Part shown: positions 15,008 through 22,903 of the stretch, one piece after another
How positions within the stretch are numbered: position 1 is the stretch's first letter
Layout of the letters: each line of letters opens with the position of its first letter
Source of the DNA: Roseiarcus sp963726105
GTDB lineage: Bacteria; Pseudomonadota; Alphaproteobacteria; Rhizobiales; Beijerinckiaceae
DNA: 64,000 nt
Assembly: GCA_963726105.1 (NCBI GenBank)
Contig: CAVSBJ010000004.1
Coordinates: 186,001 to 250,000, forward strand
Direction of reading: 5' to 3'
Program-made: the position numbers and the translations under genes
Notes under the pieces: model-generated
Seen by the model: the letters and a program-made list of their open reading frames with translations, nothing else
The model's database searches: none
What the model was told of the DNA's origin: nothing

Positions 15008-16423
15008 CTACGGGGCCCTAGGATTCGCAGATTCGCGACCGCCTCGCGTCCAAAACTCGTACATTCCCCCCGTGCTCGCCTGGCCCACGCCAAGCAGGTC
15101 GGCCAGCGCCCAGACCAGCGCGTCGGCCCGGTCGGGCGAGAAGCCCGCAGCGCGGCGGTCGAAATCGGGGGTCAAAGCGCAGAGCTGGTCCTCGAGCTTC
15201 ATGAATGTGCCGGCATGGAACACGAGTCCGCGCTCATAGGCCGCCGCGATCGGCTCGGCGCGCAGGAACTTGCCCCGGGTCGCATGAACCGCGCGCACCG
15301 GCAGGTTGGGCTCGCTCTGGCGCAAAACCTCCGTCACCATGTCGCCGCCGTTGTTGATTTCGGCCACCACCCGGTTGGCGTTGAAGCCGCGAAAGGCGGC
15401 GCCGACCCGCGCCCCCCACCCGCCCGGCGTCTCGCCCTGGCTGGTGAGGTCGGCGAGCACATAGAAGAGCCCGCTTTCCGCTTTTGCCGCGACGATGAGC
15501 CCGCACTCGTCGGATTTTGAGCCCGAGCGCGCCGGCGGGTCGACCGCGACCACGATCTCGGCGAATTCCTTCGGCGCGGATTCAGGCGTAACGCGCTGGC
15601 GCTCGAGCAGCGACCGCGACCACAGAGCACCCGGCGTCTCCTCGACAATCTCGGCGAACAGCTCCTGCCGCCCGATCGCGCGGCCCTCGTAGCGCGCGGT
15701 GATGCGTTCGAAGAACGCGCGCGCCAGATGGGCCTTGTTGTCGAACGTCGAGCCGCGGGTCACGATCGTGTCCTTGCCCGCCGACAGAGTTTTGATGATC
15801 TTGCTTGGGCGCGGCGTTGTCGTGATGACAGCCTGCGGCTTGTCTCCGAGCCTCAAGCCAAGCATCGCCTGATCGAAGGCGTCAGGCTGGCGCCAGGCGG
15901 CGAGCTCGTCGCACCACAATTTCATGTGCTGCTTGCCCCGGAGCCGGTCGGGCTCTTCGGCGGAGAACAGCGCGCTGACCGCGCCGTTCGGCCATTCGAG
16001 CCGAAGGTCGGCTGCGAGAAAGCGGGGACGCTCGTCGCGCCGGCAGCACGCGAGGATGCCGGATTCGCCCCGGACCATGATGTCGCGGGCGTCGGCGATG
16101 GTCGCGCCGATCAGGTTGACGATCGGGTGGGTCTGCACCCAGGTGCGCACCGCCTCCGCGCCGGCCCGCGTCTTGCCGGCGCCGCGCCCGGCGAGGATGA
16201 GCCAGATGATCCAGTCGCCGTCCGGCGGAGCCTGCTCGGGGCGGGCCCAGAACGTCCAGTCATGGAACAATTGCGCGCATTCGAGCGGCGTCATCTCCTC
16301 GAACATGCGCACGCGCGTGTCGAGCTCGAGCTTCAGAAAATCGGAGACGCTCCTGATCCGGCCGCCTGTCGCGGGACGAGGGTGCGCGCCAGATTGGGCG
16401 GGTTGCGCCGGTTCGTCATTCAT
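15008..16423 (-). CDS. Terminase large subunit (GTA-type packaging ATPase)
   Basis: The protein has 471 residues. The ATPase domain has Walker A LAGRGAGKT (79-85), Walker B LWCDE (D172-E173) and the TTTPRP coupling segment (201-206). The nuclease domain is RNase-H-like, with probable metal-binding acids D295 (VVAVDPP), E355 (VVAEINNGG) and D434 (DRADALVWAL). Sequence type matches the COG5323 large terminases shared by GTAs and related phages. It packages DNA into proheads by ATP hydrolysis and cuts it. The ATG overlaps the small terminase stop (ATGA). Confidence 0.92.
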   Translation of the reverse strand: MNDEPAQPAQSGAHPRPATGGRIRSVSDFLKLELDTRVRMFEEMTPLECAQLFHDWTFWARPEQAPPDGDWIIWLILAGRGAGKTRAGAEAVRTWVQTHPIVNLIGATIADARDIMVRGESGILACCRRDERPRFLAADLRLEWPNGAVSALFSAEEPDRLRGKQHMKLWCDELAAWRQPDAFDQAMLGLRLGDKPQAVITTTPRPSKIIKTLSAGKDTIVTRGSTFDNKAHLARAFFERITARYEGRAIGRQELFAEIVEETPGALWSRSLLERQRVTPESAPKEFAEIVVAVDPPARSGSKSDECGLIVAAKAESGLFYVLADLTSQGETPGGWGARVGAAFRGFNANRVVAEINNGGDMVTEVLRQSEPNLPVRAVHATRGKFLRAEPIAAAYERGLVFHAGTFMKLEDQLCALTPDFDRRAAGFSPDRADALVWALADLLGVGQASTGGMYEFWTRGGRESANPRAP

Positions 16424-16851
16424 TCAGCAGGCTGTTCCGGCTGAAGCCTATCTGCGATTTCGTTAACTTTTTTCAGGAGTCTAGCGCGCTCCTCTTCGCC
16501 GTATGGCTCGGGGACGCGCGTCCCCTTCGTGAATCCGTGATAGCGGTCAAGCCGGTCGACGATTTTCAGCGCGCGGTCGATCGCCCTGAGGTCGCCCTCC
16601 TGAAGCCGCTCGAGGAGCTTGAGGATCATCTGCTCGAGCCGCGCGATCTGCAGTCTGGCGAAGTCTTCGGCCGGCGCGACCCAGCGGTTGCGAAGCTCTT
16701 GACGCAGGATGCTCTCGGTCCGCTTGCGAGTGAGCAGTTTCGTCGCGCCGATTTCGTCGACCGCAGCGCCGGCAATGAGCGAAGCGAGAACACGCTGGGC
16801 GCGGGTCACCCTCGAGCGTTTCGATCGGGCCGACGGGTTCGTGGGGGTCAT
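16420..16851 (-). CDS. Terminase small subunit (probable)
   Basis: ATG at 16851 (MTPTNPSARSKRSRVTRAQR) is chosen, giving 143 residues. The open frame continues upstream to 17079 but that part covers the promoter region. A helix-turn-helix-like stretch (GATKLLTRKRTESILRQELR) is followed by a long helical segment (FARLQIARLEQMILKLLERL) suited to oligomerisation, and a KIVDRLDRYHGFTKG tail. Small terminases recognise the packaging site and recruit the large subunit. The call relies strongly on translational overlap with terL and first position after promoter P1. Confidence 0.75.
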   Translation of the reverse strand: MTPTNPSARSKRSRVTRAQRVLASLIAGAAVDEIGATKLLTRKRTESILRQELRNRWVAPAEDFARLQIARLEQMILKLLERLQEGDLRAIDRALKIVDRLDRYHGFTKGTRVPEPYGEEERARLLKKVNEIADRLQPEQPAE

Positions 16852-16993
16852 GGTCGCCTTGAGGGGCTGGGGCGGAAGCTCGCACAGGCCAATGGCGCGA
16901 CGCTTCCGGCGTACGCGGCGATGACAGGCGACTGGCGGGGAGTTGGGCGAGAGGGAGAGCGGCACGTTCAGCCGCAGCTCTCGAACTTGCCCC

Positions 16994-17043
16994 ACTATGC
17001 CGCCACCGGCGTCAAAGCGCAAGCTTTTGTTCGTGTTATGTTC
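16994..17043 (-). promoter_or_regulatory. Phage promoter P1 with tandem GAAC-N7-GAAC (LexA-type box)
   Basis: On the minus strand GAAC-N7-GAAC (17029-17043) is followed by 6 nt, TTGCGC (17017-17022), 17 nt and CATAGT (16994-16999). The whole arrangement, including CGCCGGT in the spacer, is shared with promoter P2 at 13026-13075. The small terminase start is about 140 nt downstream. This is the best candidate for the start of the structural operon. Confidence 0.72.
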
Positions 17044-17534
17044 TAATATTGTCGCCACGGCCAAAGAAATCTCAATCAAATCAGCGTGTTATAGGAACGA
17101 GTGGCTTCGTACGGGCGCGACCAGCGCGACGCCAGTTGATAGGGACGATCCATGATTATTTGATATCGCTAGTGATAACAATATATTGATGACATTTATT
17201 CATATAAATAATAAAAATAATAATTCAATAATATGACAATAATCATCTTTTTTGAATATTCCTGCAGTGTCACCTCAATTTCGCTGTCCTCGCCGAAAAT
17301 CTCAGCCGATTTCGAAATGTCGGGCGCGATCGTGGACAGGCGGGGAGGTCGATCGAGTTGCGAGTTGCAGAAAAAGAGACTTAACTTCTTGAAAGCGCTC
17401 AAGCGCGTGCAGAAGATGCGCGCTCGCGCGCCAAGCTCCCCACCGTCCACTCTTTTCCTCAGCTCCCCACAGGAAAGCGATGAGAATTTCGTGTCATTCC
17501 TCCGGCGCGCTTTGGCTGAAGCAGAGGGCGAACC
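17044..17534. other. AT-rich intergenic region at the element's right side
   Basis: Between promoter P1 and the corA-like gene there is no recognisable gene. Positions about 17150-17260 are strikingly AT-rich (runs such as ATAAATAATAAAAATAATAA) against a GC-rich background. From about 17270 composition returns to normal, and short frames here are chance. It may be the element-host junction or promoter DNA. I saw no tRNA or clear direct repeat marking an attachment site. Confidence 0.5.
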
Positions 17535-18539
17535 GTGCTGATTGTCCACTATGTCGTCAAAACCGATCCCGTTGGGGCGACGGCGACCAGCGTTGGACTC
17601 CAGCGGAAGATCCTCGACCCGGCCGAGCCGATTCCACCTGGCGCGGTTTGGATCGATATGGTCGAGCCGACCGTGGACGAGGACCGGAAGGTGGAGCGCT
17701 ATCTTGGCTCCAAGGTGCCGTCGCGCTCCGATCCCGACTTCGCTCAGCCCGCCGAATCGTACTATGCCGAAAATGGCGTGCGCTACCTGCACGCCTGCGT
17801 CGTCAGCGAAGCTGAGTAAACGCCCGACGTCGCTGACGTCACCTTCGTCCTCGGTCCGAAAGCGCTTGTCACCGTACGCTACGACCGCGGCGAGGCCTTC
17901 GAGCTTTTCGGTCAGAGGCTGGGCAAGATTCCGAGGCAGGCGCTTCACCCCGACGCGGTGGCGGTCGGTCTTATCAACGCCATTGTCGATCGCTCCGCCC
18001 GGGCGCTGAACAAGGTCGGCGTCGAGCTGGATTCGATCGCAAGACAGGTTTTTCGAGCCAAGGGCGACCAAAGCGCGCGGAGCAAGGTCTATTCCGCGAC
18101 CCTCGGGGCGCTCGGCCGCGAGGACGAAAAGATCTCGAACCTGCGCGAGAGCCTGGTTGAGCTCGAGCGGCTCGTGCTGTTCCTGATGTCTGAGGGGCGC
18201 TCCGCAGATGCCCCAAAGCCGGTGCGGGAGGCGACGAAGTCCGCTTTGCGCGACCTCCAGTCGCTCGAGCAGGACGCGAACTTCAAGGCGCAGAAGGTGC
18301 AGTTCCTGCTCGACGCGACCCTCGGCTTCATCAACCTCGCGCAGAACGACATTATCAAGCTGTTCTCGGTGCTCGCGGTCATCTTCATGCCGCCGACGAT
18401 GATCGCCTCGATCTACGGGATGAATTTCAAGACGATGCCGGAGCTCGACTGGTCGTGGGGGTATCCGGCAGCGCTTGTTCTCATGGTGCTTGTCGCGGTC
18501 GGGCCCTATCTGTTCTTCCGATGGAAGAAGTGGCTGTGA
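17535..18539 (+). pseudogene. corA: CorA-family divalent cation transporter, interrupted by an in-frame stop
   Basis: A GTG start at 17535 behind GAGGG begins MLIVHYVVKTDPVG. After 94 codons a TAA (17817-17819) interrupts the frame, which then continues without shift as TPDVADVTFVLGPKALVTVR to 18539. The full 335-codon frame is a complete CorA: an N-terminal alpha/beta domain, a long helical stalk (DEKISNLRESLVELERLVLF), and two C-terminal TM helices with the diagnostic YGMNF loop (IYGMNFKTMPELDW) and basic RWKKWL end. CorA proteins import magnesium or other divalents. A single C-to-T (CAA/CAG to TAA/TAG class) change or a base-call error would explain the stop; otherwise the gene is inactive or restarts internally at 17958. 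Confidence 0.85.
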
Positions 18540-18623
18540 AGGGGGGTGCCGTCCTGGCTTGTCTGTTGACTCGTCGTGACAGAGCATTCGCTTAAGACGG
18601 ATCAGGACGGAAAGTCAGGCGCT

Positions 18624-20012
18624 TCACTTTACCTGAAACCAGGTTCCGACTCCGGCTGCGCGGTGGTCGGGGATTGCCGATTCGAGCGGCCATTTGCCGG
18701 GGTTGTCGGCGACGAACGCGACCATGGCGCTGCGCCCGGGCTGGATGAGGATGGTGTCGCGCCAATAGGGCTCCCATCCGTCGTCCATCGAATGCAAGAG
18801 CCGCGCGACGTGGCCCCATAGCCGGATGGCCTGGACGACCGCCGTTTTGTTGGCGAGCGCAAACACGGTGGGCTGGCCCCGCGGGATCACATAGGCTGGC
18901 TTTGGCGCCCAGTCGATGAAGGTTGCGCCGTTGATCGCAAATGGCGCTGAGCCGCCGCCACTGATGACAAAATCGCAACGCCTCGCGGATTCAAGCGCTA
19001 TTTCCGTCGGAAGTCGCGGATTGGCGGCGAGCCCAGGCGATTCGGCGCGCGCGTCCATCGGCTTGCCCTCCGACATGATCACAACGAAGGGTTGGTCGGC
19101 CGCGCCAGTGTCGCCGCGCAGGTCGAGACGAACGTCGGCGCCGGGGTCGGGCGGCATATCGAACATCAGTTCGAACCGGGCGCCAGGACCCATCGGGAAC
19201 TGATTGTTGAGGGGTTCGAATGGCTCGCTTGGCTGGCCGTCGACGGCCACGACGTGGATCCTTGCGCCGCCTATCATGACGGTCGCGAGACGCGCGGTCG
19301 CGGCGCTGGCAAGACGCAGCCTGACGCGGGCGCCCGATTGAGCCTTCAGCTTCAATGGCGCGACCCCGTTGTTCGCGAACATGACGCCGCCCTTGCGCCC
19401 GCTTCCCCGGCCAATGGCTGGGTCGGCGAAATCGTCCTTGATCTGGCCGCTCGGGTCGAGGGTCCAGTCGGACAACACCACCGCCGCGTGGAGGTCGACA
19501 TCCGGCGCCTTCGGCTCGTCGACGATGATCGGGCCGAAGAGCCCGCGCCCTTGCTGGGAGACGTCGGTCGAGCCGGCGCGCGGCAGATAAAGATTGAAGC
19601 CGGAATCGGGGGGGACGAAGCGGATCTCGGCGCTCGCATCAGGTTTGAGCCTCTCTTGCGTGAGACCTCCTATTCCGGCAGCCGCGTTCGCCGCGCGTAA
19701 GCCAGGAAAGCTCAATGTGGTGGGCTCGGCCAGCTTGTTGGCGAACTTCAGCCTCAACTCTTCGCCTTGCCTGAGCCGCAGGAGAGGGCCAGGAATTGCG
19801 CCAGCATAGGCGTATGCAGCCGCCGGTTCCGCGGCGGCCTCAGCGAGTTGAAACCTCGCTGGCGCGGCTTCGAGGTAGAGAATGCTCTCAGCCGCAGGAT
19901 TAGGCGCGTCCGCTCGCGCTCGGGCGCAAAGGCGCCACAGGGCCGCCGCAAGACCACCGACGAGAACGATGCGGCGGTTCGGAGTCACGCCATTTGTCCC
20001 ATTTTGGCCCAT
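18624..20012 (-). CDS. Tat-exported multicopper-oxidase-fold protein lacking copper ligands (SufI/FtsP-like)
   Basis: ATG at 20012 gives 462 residues. TPNRRIVLVGGLAAALW is a twin-arginine-type signal, predicting folded export to the periplasm. Cupredoxin landmarks are present (GAIPGPLLRLRQGEELRLKF; FNLYLPRAGSTDVSQQGRGL; GARFELMFDMP), but the copper motifs are not. The usual HWHG is SFPGLR, the WYHSH position reads NLYLPR, and the C-terminal HCHxxxH is replaced by ESAIPDHRAAG. It should therefore be redox-inactive, like the cell-division protein SufI/FtsP, which shares the fold without copper. A structural envelope role is inferred. It faces the corA-like gene convergently with 84 nt between. 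Confidence 0.75.
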   Translation of the reverse strand: MGQNGTNGVTPNRRIVLVGGLAAALWRLCARARADAPNPAAESILYLEAAPARFQLAEAAAEPAAAYAYAGAIPGPLLRLRQGEELRLKFANKLAEPTTLSFPGLRAANAAAGIGGLTQERLKPDASAEIRFVPPDSGFNLYLPRAGSTDVSQQGRGLFGPIIVDEPKAPDVDLHAAVVLSDWTLDPSGQIKDDFADPAIGRGSGRKGGVMFANNGVAPLKLKAQSGARVRLRLASAATARLATVMIGGARIHVVAVDGQPSEPFEPLNNQFPMGPGARFELMFDMPPDPGADVRLDLRGDTGAADQPFVVIMSEGKPMDARAESPGLAANPRLPTEIALESARRCDFVISGGGSAPFAINGATFIDWAPKPAYVIPRGQPTVFALANKTAVVQAIRLWGHVARLLHSMDDGWEPYWRDTILIQPGRSAMVAFVADNPGKWPLESAIPDHRAAGVGTWFQVK

Positions 20013-20066
20013 TGCGCGCGGCGCCGAAAATGCTGACGATTGGCTTGCGCCGAAAAGGGCAAATCC

Positions 20067-20231
20067 ATGCATAAGGTCGCCATATCCCTTGGTTTCGTCG
20101 CGATTTTCACCGCGTTCGGGCGCTTTCTGTTCGCGCCGGCCTTCTTAGCCGTGCGCACCGACGGCGCAACCCGCATCCTGCTTGCGGCGGTCCTCTTCAC
20201 CATCGCGATCGCCGCGGTGGTGCGCAAATGA
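20067..20231 (+). CDS. Small membrane protein, 54 residues
   Basis: ATG at 20067 (MHKVAISLGFVAIFTAFGRF) gives a protein with two hydrophobic stretches (about 5-25 and 32-52) joined by a short polar loop (VRTDGATR) and ending VVRK. It reads as a two-helix inner-membrane miniprotein. It is divergent from the SufI-like gene (54 nt apart). The in-frame ATG at 20040 lies in the shared promoter region and is less likely. No family is recognised; the hydrophobic pattern and GC-rich third positions are the only support. Confidence 0.45.
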   Translation: MHKVAISLGFVAIFTAFGRFLFAPAFLAVRTDGATRILLAAVLFTIAIAAVVRK

Positions 20232-20331
20232 GCCGACGGGCGTGTCAGCTCCGTATTTTTTTATGGCGGAGGGCGGACAAGCTGGTATAGAGCGCCGAAA
20301 GCAAATCGGCCTCGTCAAGCCGGCGCTCGCG

Positions 20332-20416
20332 GCGGGCGTGGCGGAACTGGTAGACGCGCCGGATTTAGGTTCCGGTGGCGAAAGTCGTGGGGGTTCGAGT
20401 CCCTCCGCCCGCACCA
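20332..20416 (+). tRNA. tRNA-Leu (anticodon TAG)
   Basis: The acceptor stem GCGGGCG pairs with CGCCCGC (20406-20412), followed by A and an encoded CCA. The anticodon loop TTTAGGT between CCGGA and TCCGG gives TAG. A long variable arm (GGCGAAAGTCGT region) and the T-loop GTTCGAGTC confirm a class II leucine tRNA of 85 nt. It precedes tig by about 110 nt. Confidence 0.97.
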
Positions 20417-20523
20417 TTTCCTTCGCGACCGCGAATGCGTCCGGGACCAATTGACGATCGTTCGATCGGCAAGTATCGGCCAACCGCGGTTGTCGGCCGC
20501 GATGACCACAAGGCGGAACCCAG

Positions 20524-21900
20524 ATGCAGGTAACTGAGACGCTAAGCCAGGGACTTAAGCGGGAGTACGACATTTCGTTGCCGGCCAGCGACCTGGCCGC
20601 CAAGCTCAATGGGCAGTTGGCGGACCTAAAGGCGAAGGTCCGCATCAACGGATTCCGGCCTGGCAAGGTGCCGGTGGAGCACTTGCGTAAGGTTTACGGC
20701 AAGTCAGTGATGGCCGACGTGGTGCAGGAAGCAATTGCAAGCGCGAACAAGAAGATCGTCGACGACAACCACCTGCGTCTCGCCCGCGAGCCAAAGGTCG
20801 AGCTTCCGAACGATCAGGCGGCCATTGACGCCGCGCTCGAGGCACGCGGCGACCTTAACTTCAAGATCGCGCTCGAGGTGCTGCCGGCGTTCGAGATTGG
20901 CGATTTCTCGCAAATCTCACTCGAGCGTTTAACTGCGGATGTCGAGCCGTCAGACGTCGAGACCGCGCTCGATCGGTTGGCTGAAGAGCGCCGTTCGTAC
21001 AGCGAAAAGGCCGCCGGCGCGAGGTCCGAAATCCACGACCGGGTCACGATCGATTTCGACGGAACGATTGAGGGTGTGCCCTTCGAAGGCGGCGAAGGGA
21101 GGGATATCCAGGTCGCGCTCGGCTCGAACACGTTTCTGCCTGGGTTCGAGGACCAGCTCCTCGGTGTCGCCGTGGGCGACAAACGCACGGTTCGAGCCAC
21201 TTTTCCTGAGGCGTACGCCGTGCGCGCGCTCGCGGGGAAGACCGCCGATTTCGACGCGACGGTGAAAGCCGTCGCCACGCGCGACCCGTTCTCCCTCGAC
21301 GATGAATTGGCCAAGAGCATGGGAGCGGAGAATTTCGACAAGCTCCAGGAGACGATTCGCGATCGGCTCGCCGCCGAGTACGCGCGCGTCTCGCGCGATA
21401 AAGTTAAGCGCCAGCTTCTCGATAAGCTGGACAAACTTTATTCGTTCGAGCTGCCGGAAGGGCTGGTGAATCAGGAGTTCAATTCTATCTGGGAGCAAGT
21501 CACTCGCGAGCAGCAGGCCTCGGGGGGGACCTTTGCTGATGAGAACACGACGGAGGAGGCGGCGCAGGCCGACTATCGTAAGATTGCTGAGAGGCGGGTG
21601 CGTCTGGGGCTTCTGCTGGCCGAAGTCGGGACGAGGGCGGAGATAAAGGTCGCGGACGATGAAATGACCCAGGCCCTCGTTGCTCGAGCCCGGTCGTTCC
21701 CAGGCCAGGAAAAGCAAGTCTGGGATTTCTACCGCAACAACAGCCAAGCGTTGGCCGAGCTACGGGCTCCGATTTACGAAGAGAAAGTTGTCGACCATAT
21801 CCTCGGTCTCGCCAAGGTCGAAGAGCGGAAGGTAGGCAGGGAAGAACTCCTCAAGCCGCTGGATGATGAGCTGTCGAGCGTGCCACAGGATTTTGAATGA
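20524..21900 (+). CDS. tig: Trigger factor, ribosome-associated chaperone and peptidyl-prolyl isomerase
   Basis: The protein has 458 residues, family-typical. Residues 1-110 form the ribosome-binding domain with the signature NGFRPGKVPVEHLRKVYGKS (the GFRxGKxP loop that contacts ribosomal protein L23). The middle is an FKBP-type PPIase domain (about 155-240: DRVTIDFDGTIEGVPFEGGE; LPGFEDQLLGVAVGDKRTV). The C-terminal helical chaperone arms end with the acidic tail DDELSSVPQDFE. It binds nascent chains in the cytosol. The tig-clpP-clpX-lon order downstream is a conserved bacterial protein-quality-control cluster. Confidence 0.97.
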   Translation: MQVTETLSQGLKREYDISLPASDLAAKLNGQLADLKAKVRINGFRPGKVPVEHLRKVYGKSVMADVVQEAIASANKKIVDDNHLRLAREPKVELPNDQAAIDAALEARGDLNFKIALEVLPAFEIGDFSQISLERLTADVEPSDVETALDRLAEERRSYSEKAAGARSEIHDRVTIDFDGTIEGVPFEGGEGRDIQVALGSNTFLPGFEDQLLGVAVGDKRTVRATFPEAYAVRALAGKTADFDATVKAVATRDPFSLDDELAKSMGAENFDKLQETIRDRLAAEYARVSRDKVKRQLLDKLDKLYSFELPEGLVNQEFNSIWEQVTREQQASGGTFADENTTEEAAQADYRKIAERRVRLGLLLAEVGTRAEIKVADDEMTQALVARARSFPGQEKQVWDFYRNNSQALAELRAPIYEEKVVDHILGLAKVEERKVGREELLKPLDDELSSVPQDFE

Positions 21901-22015
21901 GCGGGCGGGTGTCTAGCTGGGAACAGCCTCCTCTTTTCCGGACGGCCCCGGGCGCCTATGTTGGGTCCGCGCCAAGTGAGGGGCGTCGGGTGTTGCCGGT
22001 AAAAAAAGGACTCTA

Positions 22016-22651
22016 ATGCGCGATCTCGTCGACTATTATACCAATAATCTTGTGCCGATTGTCATCGAGCAGTCGGCGCGGGGGGAGCGTTCGTTCGACA
22101 TTTTCTCGCGACTGTTGCGCGAACGCATCATTTTCATGGTCGGTCCAGTCGATGACGTCTCCGCGTCGCTGATTGTCGCTCAGTTGCTTTTTCTCGAGGC
22201 CGATAATCCGAAGAAGGAAATTGCTCTTTACGTCAATTCCCCCGGGGGGGTTGTTACAGCGGGTCTTTCTATCTACGATACGATGCAGTTTATTCGTCCC
22301 AAAGTGACGACAATGTGCATTGGACAGGCGGCGTCGATGGGTTCGCTTCTGCTCGCCGCGGGTGAGAAAGGCTCACGGTTCGCTCTGCCCAATTCTCGCA
22401 TCATGGTCCACCAGCCGTCTGGCGGCTTTCAAGGGCAGGCTTCGGATATCCAGAGGCACGCCGAGGATATTCTCAAGGTCAAGCGAAAACTCAATGAGAT
22501 CTACGTACATCACACGGGTCAGTCCTACGAAGCCATTGAAAGAACGTTGGATCGGGATCATTTCATGTCGGCGGAAGAGGCGAAGGCTTTCGGGCTCGTC
22601 GATGAGGTGACAACCAAACGCGCGGTCGAGTTGGAAGAAGCGAAGGCGTAG
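22016..22651 (+). CDS. clpP: ATP-dependent Clp protease proteolytic subunit
   Basis: The protein has 211 residues. The Ser-His-Asp machinery is visible: catalytic serine in QAASMGSLLLAAG, histidine in RIMVHQPSGGFQGQ, and aspartate in the LDRDHFMSAEEAK region. NSPGGVVTAGLSIYD carries the oxyanion-loop glycines. ClpP forms a double heptamer that degrades substrates unfolded by ClpX or ClpA. AAAGGA precedes the ATG. The gene lies 115 nt after tig and 252 nt before clpX, the latter gap probably holding a clpX promoter. Confidence 0.97.
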   Translation: MRDLVDYYTNNLVPIVIEQSARGERSFDIFSRLLRERIIFMVGPVDDVSASLIVAQLLFLEADNPKKEIALYVNSPGGVVTAGLSIYDTMQFIRPKVTTMCIGQAASMGSLLLAAGEKGSRFALPNSRIMVHQPSGGFQGQASDIQRHAEDILKVKRKLNEIYVHHTGQSYEAIERTLDRDHFMSAEEAKAFGLVDEVTTKRAVELEEAKA

Positions 22652-22903
22652 CCGCGGGCCGTCAACCGCGTATCTTTTTCTAGTTTGGGCGGTCGGCCGC
22701 AACGAAATTTGCGGCGTGGCCTTGATTTTGCGTACAAATTGGTGGTTGCTTGTCAAATCCCGTTCCGACCCAATGGCGGCGGACGGAAGGGAAATGCGAG
22801 ACAGGCCCGAAGGCTACGTTTCGTTAGGGTGGTTTGGTTAGGCTGCTCGGTCAGGCGTTTGACGACTCGCTTCGGCGGAAGCGGCCTAAATGGAGAAGAT
22901 GCG

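Larger units (their letters stand above)
1..17050 (-). mobile_element. Prophage / gene-transfer-agent-like structural module (partial)
   Basis: A collinear minus-strand block carries small and large terminase, portal, protease, capsid, connectors, tail tube, chaperones, tape measure and tail-tip proteins, in the order typical of siphovirus head-tail clusters and of RcGTA. The GTA-like traits are the large terminase type, the TIM-barrel signature, the DUF2460 proteins and a short tape measure. The phage-like traits are the XkdF-type protease, a capsid protein with an inserted beta domain, cargo genes and SOS-type promoters. The left edge is outside the window. The right edge probably lies between the terminase promoter and the corA-like gene. 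No integrase or attachment repeat was recognised, so whether it is a prophage, a remnant or a GTA-like element is undecided. Confidence 0.88.

Noticed and set aside
17196..18587. Long minus-strand frame of 463 codons
   Set aside because: It is antisense to the corA-like gene, whose frame matches a known family across the internal stop; the minus translation is a low-complexity shadow.
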